Positions 1 through 5,462 of a stretch of 5,539 nt of DNA are shown one piece after another (position 1 is the stretch's first letter; each line of letters begins with the position of its first letter). The notes under the pieces were generated by a model, which did no database searches, was not told where the DNA came from, and worked only from the letters and a program-made list of their open reading frames with translations. The stretch spans positions 1 through 5,539 of the forward strand of contig QGUP01000153.1 of assembly GCA_003242505.1 (NCBI GenBank), in the 5' to 3' direction. This DNA comes from Bacillota bacterium. GTDB taxonomy: Bacteria; Bacillota; Sulfobacillia; Symbiobacteriales; ZC4RG38. The translations under genes were made by a program, and so were the position numbers.

Positions 1-1
1 T

Positions 2-589
2 ATCTGGGCCAGGTGCCCCCGCCCCCCCCATCGGGAGGAGGGGGAGATCACCGGGCGGGCCACCCCCCGAAGGGACTGGGAGGGCTCCCACCCGTCAACC
101 GCCGGCCGCCTCGGGAGCGCCCAGCCGTGCCTGGCCCCCTGCACCCCCGCCGGGATCCTCTACATGCTCCGGCGGATCGGGGTTGACCCCGCCGGGAAGC
201 GGGCGGTGGTGGTGGGCCGGTCGAACATCGTCGGCAAGCCGATGGCCGCCCTGCTCCTCCGGGCCAACGCCACGGTGACCCTCTGCCACTCCCGGACCCA
301 GGACCTGCCCGGGGTCTGCCGGGAGGCGGACATCCTGGTGGTGGCCGTCGGCCGGCCGGAGATGGTGACCGCAGAGTACGTCAAGCCCGGTGCGGTGGTG
401 ATCGACGTGGGGATCAACCCGGTGCCGGGGACGAAGAACAAGCTCGTGGGGGACGTCCACTTCCCCAGCGTCCGGGAGGTGGCCGGGTACATCACCCCGG
501 TGCCCGGGGGCGTGGGGCCCCTGACCATCGCCCAGTTGATGAAGAACACCCTGGAGGCGGCCAAGGCCCTCTGGGGCCTGGCGGACTGA
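2..589 (+). CDS. folD: Bifunctional methylenetetrahydrofolate dehydrogenase / methenyltetrahydrofolate cyclohydrolase FolD (5'-truncated by window edge)
   Basis: FolD interconverts 5,10-methylene-THF, methenyl-THF and 10-formyl-THF with NADP(H) in the cytosol, feeding purine, fMet and thymidylate synthesis. About 195 codons are present; the family is usually about 285 residues, so roughly the first third lies outside. Visible signatures are PCTPAGIL just before base 164, the dinucleotide-binding GRSNIVGKPMA stretch, the CHSRT strand, GAVVIDVGINPVPG, and the C-terminal PVPGGVGPLTIAQLMKNT. The ATG at 164 is an internal methionine, not the start, because conserved FolD sequence continues upstream of it. 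Upstream of about base 112 the match degrades: the Q-containing substrate-loop remnant (YLGQVP) reads in frame 1, the HP..AGRL part in frame 2, and the expected KDVDGFHPVN is scrambled. The frame given is open throughout, but its first ~37 codons are unreliable. Sequencing error at a contig end is more likely than a pseudogene, since the rest is intact. Confidence 0.93.
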   Translation: MWARCPRPPHREEGEITGRATPRRDWEGSHPSTAGRLGSAQPCLAPCTPAGILYMLRRIGVDPAGKRAVVVGRSNIVGKPMAALLLRANATVTLCHSRTQDLPGVCREADILVVAVGRPEMVTAEYVKPGAVVIDVGINPVPGTKNKLVGDVHFPSVREVAGYITPVPGGVGPLTIAQLMKNTLEAAKALWGLAD

Positions 590-694
590 GGCGGAAGCGG
601 ATCGGTGCGGAGGCGTGGCCCCGCGGCCGGGTCCGGGAAGCAGACGGATGCGGATGCGGGCCGTGCGGAGGGATGCGGAAGTGATGCGGCGGTG

Positions 695-1954
695 ATGCCC
701 GGGGAGCGGCCTGTCCTGTCGGTCCGGGCCCTGACGCTGTACATAAAGGAACAACTGGAGTCCGACGCGCTCCTTGAGGACCTCTGGGTCCGGGGGGAGA
801 TCTCCAACTGGAAGCGGCACACCTCTGGCCACTGCTATTTCACCCTCAAGGACGAGTACGCCCAGATCCGGTGCGTGATGTTCCGCTCCCAGGCGATGCG
901 CCTTCCCTTTGAGCCGGAGCACGGAATGGAGGTGATCGCCCGGGGGCGGATCGGGGTCTACGAGCGGGACGGGCTCTACCAGCTTTATGTCCAGGAGATG
1001 GAGCCCGCGGGCCGGGGGGCCCTTCACCTGGCCTTCGAGCAGCTGAAGGCCAAGCTCCAGGCGGAAGGGCTCTTTGACCCGGCCCGGAAGCGCCCCCTGC
1101 CCCGGCTGCCCCGGATTGTCGGGCTGGTCACCTCCCCCACCGGAGCGGCGATCCGGGACCTCATTACCGTGGCCCGGCGGCGGTTTCCCAACGTCAACCT
1201 CCTCCTCGCCCCGGCCCTGGTCCAGGGGGAGGAGGCCCCCCGGAGCCTCATCGCCGCCCTCCAGGCCCTCAGCCGGGTGCCCGGGGTGGATGTGATCATC
1301 ATCGGCCGGGGCGGCGGCTCCATGGAGGAGCTGTGGGCCTTCAACGACGAGGGGCTGGCCCGGGCCATTGCTGCCTGCCCGGTGCCGGTGGTCTCCGCGG
1401 TGGGCCACGAGACCGACTTCACCATCGCCGACTTTGTCGCCGACCTCCGGGCGCCGACGCCGTCTGCGGCTGCCGAACTGGTGGTGCCCGCCAAGTCCGA
1501 ACTCCGGGCCCAGATCCGCAGCGCGGAGGAGCGGCTGGTCGCGGCGGTGCGGCTCCACCTGCGGCGGCAGCGGGCCCGGCTGGAGGCCTGGGCCTCCCGC
1601 CCGGTGCTCCGGCGCCCCCTGGACCGGGTGCTCCAGGGCCGGCAGCGGCTCGACGAACTGAGCCGCCGGCTCGTCGCCGCGGCCGGGGCCCGGGTGGAGC
1701 GGGGCCGTTCCCGGCTGGCGGAGCTCGCCGGCCGCCTCGACGCCCTCAGCCCCCTGGGGGTGCTGGCCCGGGGGTACGCGATCGTCCAGGACGAGGCCGG
1801 CCGTCTGGTCCGGGCCGCGGCGGACCTCGCCCCGGGGGACCGGATCCGGGTGCGGCTTCACCGGGGCCGGGTGGACGCCCGGGTGGAAGGGGTGGACCCG
1901 GAGGAGAGCCTGGAGCGGCCGGCGGGGCTCGACCCCGAGATGAGGGGCCCGTGA
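695..1954 (+). CDS. xseA: Exodeoxyribonuclease VII large subunit XseA
   Basis: Catalytic subunit of exonuclease VII, which with several XseB copies degrades single-stranded DNA from both ends in mismatch repair and damage processing. Read from ATG 695 it has 419 residues; bacterial XseA is about 400-460. An N-terminal OB-fold (about 10-105, including the EISNWKRHTSGHCYFTLKD segment) is followed by the nuclease domain (about 125-300), a charged Arg/Ala-rich helical region likely to be coiled coil (about 270-370), and a C-terminal LSPLGVLARGYAIV segment. IRDL, GRGGGS and SAVGHETDFTIADF place D155, R205, H238 and D241, the residues I recall as essential in E. coli XseA, at the same numbers when counting from ATG 695. 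This supports that start, or GTG 692 immediately before it. A GTG at 605 would add 30 low-complexity residues with no family resemblance. The Shine-Dalgarno is weak (GGAGGG at 667-672 is too distant; CGGAAG at 675-680 is closer). xseB follows after 122 bases. Confidence 0.96.
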   Translation: MPGERPVLSVRALTLYIKEQLESDALLEDLWVRGEISNWKRHTSGHCYFTLKDEYAQIRCVMFRSQAMRLPFEPEHGMEVIARGRIGVYERDGLYQLYVQEMEPAGRGALHLAFEQLKAKLQAEGLFDPARKRPLPRLPRIVGLVTSPTGAAIRDLITVARRRFPNVNLLLAPALVQGEEAPRSLIAALQALSRVPGVDVIIIGRGGGSMEELWAFNDEGLARAIAACPVPVVSAVGHETDFTIADFVADLRAPTPSAAAELVVPAKSELRAQIRSAEERLVAAVRLHLRRQRARLEAWASRPVLRRPLDRVLQGRQRLDELSRRLVAAAGARVERGRSRLAELAGRLDALSPLGVLARGYAIVQDEAGRLVRAAADLAPGDRIRVRLHRGRVDARVEGVDPEESLERPAGLDPEMRGP

Positions 1955-2024
1955 AGGAGCGCGGGTTGCGGACCTTGTCTGTGGGGAGCCGGAGTTCCAT
2001 ACTTATGTGCAACAGGCTCAACTG

Positions 2025-2033
2025 TGATATGAT
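2025..2033 (+). promoter_or_regulatory. Candidate extended -10 promoter upstream of xseB
   Basis: TGATATGAT is a TGN extended -10 followed by TATGAT (five of six matches to TATAAT). It sits in the only AT-rich stretch of the window. The -35 is weak: TGTGCA at 2006-2011 with a 16-base spacer matches three of six. A TGN element can compensate for this in SigA-type promoters. Predicted transcription would begin near 2039-2040, giving a leader of about 37 bases before the xseB ATG. An alternative pair is TTGTCT (1975-1980) and CATACT (1998-2003) with a 17-base spacer. No experimental support. Confidence 0.42.
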
Positions 2034-2076
2034 GTTCTTTGAGGCAAAGGATGCCCAGTGACCGGGAGGACGGCCT

Positions 2077-2331
2077 ATGGAAAAGGGTCCGGGGGACCTG
2101 GCAGCCCTGGGGTTCGAGGAGGCCATGGGACGGCTGGAGCAGGTGGTGCGCCGGCTGGAGTCCGGCGAGGTGACCCTGGAGGAGTCCCTGGCCCTCTTTG
2201 AGGAAGGCATCGCCCTGGCCCGGCTCTGCCAGCGCCGGCTGGACGAGGCCGAGGGGCGGATCGAGCAACTGCTGGACGTGGGGCCGGAGGGCCCTGTCAC
2301 CGCGCCCTTCCATCTGCCGAGGGAGGGCTGA
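2077..2331 (+). CDS. xseB: Exodeoxyribonuclease VII small subunit XseB
   Basis: Small helical subunit that binds the XseA coiled coil to form active exonuclease VII. It has 84 residues, normal for a family of about 60-90. The conserved core is present: GFEEAMGRLEQVVRRLESGE (about 12-31), then LEESLALFEEGIAL and the CQRRLDEAEGRIEQL helix (about 50-64), which together form the expected helical hairpin. The C-terminal 15 or so residues (GPVTAPFHLPREG end) are a non-conserved tail. The ATG is preceded by GGGAGGA (2064-2070) with 6 bases of spacing, a good Shine-Dalgarno. The gene is separated from its partner xseA by an unusually AT-rich spacer, whereas these genes are often nearly contiguous. 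The stop codon lies 2 to 5 bases before the ispA start, so xseB and ispA are almost certainly co-transcribed and probably translationally coupled. Confidence 0.95.
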   Translation: MEKGPGDLAALGFEEAMGRLEQVVRRLESGEVTLEESLALFEEGIALARLCQRRLDEAEGRIEQLLDVGPEGPVTAPFHLPREG

Positions 2332-2333
2332 GG

Positions 2334-3221
2334 GTGATGCTGGCGGAGGTTCTCGCGGAGGCTGCAGCCCGGGTGGAGGCGGCCCTGGACCGGTATCTGG
2401 GGCCCGAGGCCGGCCCGCCCCGGCTGGTGGAGGCGATGCGCTACAGCCTCCTGGGCGGCGGCAAGCGGCTGCGGCCCTTTTTGGTGCTGAGCGCCGCCCG
2501 CCTCTGCGGCGGCGACCCCGAGGCCGCCCTGCCCGCGGCCTGCGCGGTGGAGATGGTCCACACCTACTCCCTCATCCACGACGATCTGCCGGCGATGGAC
2601 GACGACGACCTGCGCCGGGGCCGGCCCACCAACCACAGGGTCTTCGGCGAGGCGATGGCGATCCTGGCCGGGGACGCCCTCCTCACCCTGGCCTTCGAGG
2701 TGATGGGGGAGATGGCCCGGGACCCCCGGGTGGGGCCGGAGCGGACGGCCCGGGCGGTGGTGGAACTGGCCCGGGCTGCCGGGCCCGCGGGGATGGTGGG
2801 CGGCCAGGTGCTGGATCTGGAGTGGGAGGGGCGGCAGGCGGGGCCGGCGGAACTGGAGGCGATCCACAGCCGGAAGACCGGGGCCCTCTTTGCCGGGTGC
2901 CTCCGGATCGGCGGCATCGTCGCCGGGGCCGGCCCCGAGGAACTCGCCGCCCTCACCGAGTACGCCCGGCACTTCGGCCTCGCCTACCAGATCCAGGACG
3001 ACATCCTGGACGTGGTGGGGGACCCCGGCGTCATGGGGAAGGCGGCGGGGTCCGACCAGCGCCGGGACAAGCTCACCTACGTCCGGCTCTACGGGCTGGA
3101 GGGGGCCCGGCAGTGGGCCCGGGAACAGGCCCGGCTGGCGGCCAAGGCCCTGGCGCCCTTTGGGGACCGGGCCCGGCACCTGGTGGAACTGGTGGAGTAC
3201 GTGGTCGCCCGGGAACGCTAA
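2334..3221 (+). CDS. ispA: Farnesyl diphosphate synthase ((2E,6E)-FPP synthase), IspA type
   Basis: Trans-prenyltransferase that adds two isopentenyl diphosphates to dimethylallyl diphosphate to give farnesyl diphosphate, precursor of undecaprenyl phosphate, quinone side chains and other isoprenoids; cytosolic and Mg-dependent. At 295 residues it has the normal bacterial length. Substrate-binding GGGKRLRP lies at 41-48. The first aspartate-rich motif is DDLPAMD (D83, D84, D89), with the two-residue insertion typical of bacterial FPP synthases. RRGRPTNH follows, then GDALLTLAFE, GGQVLDLE and the HSRKTGALF motif. The second aspartate-rich motif DDILD is at 222-226, and the GSDQRRDKLTY segment fits the conserved GSD...K.TY loop. 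Start is GTG 2334 or ATG 2337; GGGAGG at 2321-2326 lies inside the end of xseB, 7 or 10 bases away. Chain length cannot be proved from sequence, but Y78 and S79 before the first motif, together with the operon context, fit C15 synthesis. All active-site motifs look intact. Confidence 0.95.
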   Translation: MMLAEVLAEAAARVEAALDRYLGPEAGPPRLVEAMRYSLLGGGKRLRPFLVLSAARLCGGDPEAALPAACAVEMVHTYSLIHDDLPAMDDDDLRRGRPTNHRVFGEAMAILAGDALLTLAFEVMGEMARDPRVGPERTARAVVELARAAGPAGMVGGQVLDLEWEGRQAGPAELEAIHSRKTGALFAGCLRIGGIVAGAGPEELAALTEYARHFGLAYQIQDDILDVVGDPGVMGKAAGSDQRRDKLTYVRLYGLEGARQWAREQARLAAKALAPFGDRARHLVELVEYVVARER

Positions 3222-3286
3222 CCGGGCGGGGTGAATAGCCTGCGATCCCACCCGGTAGGCCCGGGCCCCCGGAGGCCGCGGCCGGA

Positions 3287-3295
3287 AAAGGAGGA
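3287..3295 (+). promoter_or_regulatory. Near-perfect Shine-Dalgarno sequence of dxs
   Basis: AAAGGAGGA is nearly the full complement of the 16S rRNA 3' end. With 7 bases from AAGGAGG to ATG 3302 it fixes the dxs start. It is the strongest ribosome-binding site in the window. The rest of the 80-base spacer (3222-3286) shows no convincing terminator or promoter. Confidence 0.85.
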
Positions 3296-3301
3296 CTCGA
3301 G

Positions 3302-5257
3302 ATGAGGCTCAAGGACCTGGAGGGTCCCCATCAACTGAAGGGGCTCACGGTGGCGCAGCTGCAGGAACTCGCCGCCGAGATCCGCCAGGTGATCCTGGAG
3401 ACCGTCGCCCGGAACGGGGGGCACCTGGCCCCGAACCTGGGCACGGTGGAGCTCACCCTGGCCCTCCACACGGTCTTTGACAGCCCCCGGGACAAGATTC
3501 TCTGGGACGTCAGCCATCAGAGCTACCCCCACAAGCTGGTGACCGGCCGGCTGGACCGGTTCCACACCCTGCGGCAGTTCGGGGGGCTGGCGGGTTACAC
3601 CGATCCCCGGGAGAGCCCCCATGACCACTTCCACTGGGGGCACGCGTCCACGTCCATCTCCGCGGCGGTGGGGATGGCCAAGGCCCGGGACCTCCTGGGA
3701 GAGGACTACGAGGTCGTCGCGGTGATCGGGGACGGGGCGCTCACCGGCGGCATGGCCTACGAGGCCCTGGACCACGGCGGCCACGAGAAGACCCGGGTGA
3801 TCGTGGTCCTCAACGACAACTCCATGTCCATCTCCCCCAACGTGGGGGCCATCAGCCAGTTCCTGGCCCGGATTCGCACCGGGCCGGGATACCAGGCGGT
3901 CAAGCAGCAGGCCGCGGAGTTCCTGCGGCACCTGCCCCTGGTGGGGCCCCAGGCCTTCGAAATGGTGGACCGGTGGAAGGAGAGCATCAAGCAGCTCTTC
4001 CTGCCCACCATGTTCTTCGAAAACCTCGGCTGGACGTACATCGGCCCGGTGGACGGCCACAACATCCCCGCCCTGATTGAAGCCTTCCAGCAGGCCCGGC
4101 GGCTCAAGGAGCCGGTGGTGGTCCACGTGGTGACCACCAAGGGCAAGGGGGTGCCCTACGCCGAACAGCTGCCGGAGAAGTTCCACGGCGGCGGCCCCTT
4201 CGACGTGGCCACGGGGAAGACCCAGGCCGGCGGCCCGCCCACCTACAGCGAGGTCTTCGGCAACACCCTGGTGAAATTGGCCCAGGCCAATCCCCGGGTG
4301 GTGGCCATCACCGCCGCCATGTGCTCGGGCTGCGGCCTCACCAGGTTCGCGAAGCAGTTCCCGGACCGGTTCTTCGACGTGGGGATCGCGGAGCAGCATG
4401 CGGCCACCTTCGCCGCGGGCCTGGCCCGGGCGGGGATGCGGCCGGTCTTCGCCGTCTACTCCACCTTCCTGCAGCGGGCCTACGACCAGGTCATCCACGA
4501 CATCTGCCTGCAGAACCTGCCGGTGGTCCTCGCCATCGATCGGGGGGGCCTGGTGGAGGACGGCGCCACCCACCAGGGGGTCTTCGACATCGCCTACCTG
4601 CGGACGGTGCCGAACATCGTCATCGGCGCCCCGAAGGACGAGAACGAGCTGCAGCACATGCTCTACACCGGGCTCTGCCACGATGGCCCCTTTGCCTTCC
4701 GGTACCCCCGGGGCAAGGCCCAGGGGGTGCCCCTGGACCCGGAGCCCCGGCTCCTGCCCATCGGCAAGGCGGAGGTCCTCCGGGAGGGCTCCGACCTGGC
4801 CATCCTCGCCCTCGGGGTCTGGGCCCCGGTGGCGCTGCAGGCCGCGCGGATCCTGGCGGAAGAGGGGATCGAGGCCGCGGTGGTCAACCCCCGGTGGGTC
4901 AAGCCCCTGGACGGCGCCCTCATCGAGGCCCTGGCCCGGGAGACCGGCCTCCTCCTGACGGTGGAGGAAGGCTCTTTGGCCGGGGGCTTCGGCGCCGCGG
5001 TCCTGGAGTACCTGGCGGACCGGGGGATCACCGGGGTGCGGGTGGACCGGATGGGGGTGCCGGACCGGTTCATGGACCACGGCAACCCCAAACACCACTA
5101 CGAGGCCCTGGGCCTCACCCCGGCGGGGATCGCCGACCGGGCCCGGCAGCTGGTCCTCGCGGCCCGGGCGGAGTTGCCCAACCTGGCCCAGCGCCGGGTG
5201 CCGGTGCAGCGGGTGGGCCGGCGGCTGCGGCCCGCCGCGGGCAGCCGGGACAAATGA
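3302..5257 (+). CDS. dxs: 1-deoxy-D-xylulose-5-phosphate synthase Dxs
   Basis: Thiamine-diphosphate enzyme that condenses pyruvate with glyceraldehyde 3-phosphate to DXP, the entry step of the MEP isoprenoid pathway (DXP also serves thiamine and pyridoxal synthesis). It has 651 residues; the family is usually 620-640. Three domains appear in order: TPP-binding (about 1-310), transketolase pyrimidine-binding (about 315-480) and transketolase C-terminal (about 490-620). Key residues are H41 in NGGHLAPNLG, H72, H114 in GHASTS, the TPP/Mg motif GDG (143-145) to NDN (171-173), H295 in FHGGGPFD, catalytic E364 in AEQHA, H424 in THQG, and RMGVPDRF near the end. Several normally constant positions differ: WDVSHQ rather than WDVGHQ (S71), HFHW before GH114, EALDH rather than EALNH (D157), NDNSMSI (S174), a C341/C344 pair in MCSGCG, and GLVEDGATHQG one residue shorter than the usual GLVGxDGxTHQG. 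A 21-residue Arg-rich tail follows. It is downstream of ispA and ahead of a terminator. Function is probably normal DXS activity. Confidence 0.95.
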   Translation: MRLKDLEGPHQLKGLTVAQLQELAAEIRQVILETVARNGGHLAPNLGTVELTLALHTVFDSPRDKILWDVSHQSYPHKLVTGRLDRFHTLRQFGGLAGYTDPRESPHDHFHWGHASTSISAAVGMAKARDLLGEDYEVVAVIGDGALTGGMAYEALDHGGHEKTRVIVVLNDNSMSISPNVGAISQFLARIRTGPGYQAVKQQAAEFLRHLPLVGPQAFEMVDRWKESIKQLFLPTMFFENLGWTYIGPVDGHNIPALIEAFQQARRLKEPVVVHVVTTKGKGVPYAEQLPEKFHGGGPFDVATGKTQAGGPPTYSEVFGNTLVKLAQANPRVVAITAAMCSGCGLTRFAKQFPDRFFDVGIAEQHAATFAAGLARAGMRPVFAVYSTFLQRAYDQVIHDICLQNLPVVLAIDRGGLVEDGATHQGVFDIAYLRTVPNIVIGAPKDENELQHMLYTGLCHDGPFAFRYPRGKAQGVPLDPEPRLLPIGKAEVLREGSDLAILALGVWAPVALQAARILAEEGIEAAVVNPRWVKPLDGALIEALARETGLLLTVEEGSLAGGFGAAVLEYLADRGITGVRVDRMGVPDRFMDHGNPKHHYEALGLTPAGIADRARQLVLAARAELPNLAQRRVPVQRVGRRLRPAAGSRDK

Positions 5258-5272
5258 GGCAAGACGGCCGCA

Positions 5273-5355
5273 GGGGACGGAATGGGGCGGCCGGGGATGG
5301 AATGGGGCGGCAGGCGACGGCGGCGGGGGACGGAATGCGGCCGCAGGCGGCGGCG
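5273..5355 (+). repeat. Degenerate GC-rich tandem repeats after dxs
   Basis: Two adjacent 20-base units, 5273-5292 and 5293-5312, agree at 18 of 20 positions (core GGAATGGGGCGGC). A third copy at 5326-5345 agrees with the second at 17 of 20. The second and third copies are each followed by a similar GGCG(A/G)CGGCGG stretch, so they also form a larger 30-33 base unit. The block starts 15 bases after the dxs stop and runs into the terminator stem. Non-coding as far as I can see; function unknown. Confidence 0.7.
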
Positions 5356-5375
5356 GGGCGGACCCGCCGCCTTTT
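5349..5375 (+). terminator. Rho-independent terminator candidate after dxs
   Basis: GGCGGCGGG (5349-5357) pairs perfectly with CCCGCCGCC (5363-5371) around a 5-base loop GCGGA, followed directly by TTTT (5372-5375). A nine-pair all-GC stem is very stable. The U tract is only four bases, then CC, so efficiency could be partial. It lies about 90 bases after the dxs stop and would end the xseB-ispA-dxs transcript. Confidence 0.65.
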
Positions 5376-5380
5376 CCGTG

Positions 5381-5409
5381 GCGGTGCCGCAACGGTTCCG
5401 TTGCACCGC
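5381..5409. repeat. Imperfect inverted repeat upstream of the probable tlyA
   Basis: GCGGTG (5381-5386) pairs with CACCGC (5404-5409), and inside it CAACGG (5390-5395) pairs with CCGTTG (5398-5403) around TT. A three-base bulge CCG (5387-5389) lies on the left arm only. There is no T run after it, so it is not a simple terminator. It could be a protein-binding site, a leader hairpin, or chance in GC-rich DNA. Confidence 0.5.
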
Positions 5410-5438
5410 AGGAACCTTGCGCGCAGCAGGAACTTTGC
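5408..5438 (+). repeat. 13-base direct repeat with 18-base period
   Basis: GCAGGAACCTTGC (5408-5420) and GCAGGAACTTTGC (5426-5438) differ at one base and start 18 bases apart. They lie just before the Shine-Dalgarno of the last gene, overlapping the end of the inverted repeat. The arrangement resembles a tandem operator or duplicated promoter element, but no known site is identified. Confidence 0.55.
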
Positions 5439-5462
5439 CCGAGAAAGGGAGGCGTGTCGGCG

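Noticed and set aside
605..694. GTG 605 as the xseA start
   Set aside because: It would add 30 low-complexity residues absent from the family, and catalytic residue numbering fits ATG 695 or GTG 692.
95..1861. A 588-codon minus-strand open frame opposite folD and xseA
   Set aside because: Antisense shadow of GC-rich genes, with repetitive Gly/Pro/His/Arg composition and no conserved motif.
1746..3251. A 501-codon minus-strand open frame across xseA, xseB and ispA
   Set aside because: It spans three clear + strand genes, has low-complexity Pro/Gly-rich composition and no family signature.
3227..3256. GGGTG/CACCC hairpin after ispA as a terminator
   Set aside because: Only five pairs with a long loop and no T tract; ispA and dxs most likely share a transcript.
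3274..3283. GGCCGCGGCC palindrome between ispA and dxs
   Set aside because: Short GC palindromes are expected by chance at this base composition. There is no loop or T run, and it adjoins the dxs ribosome-binding site.
5454..5462. GTG 5454 as the start of the probable tlyA
   Set aside because: Only 1 base separates it from the end of AAAGGGAGG; GTG 5463 has normal spacing and the conserved sequence begins after it.
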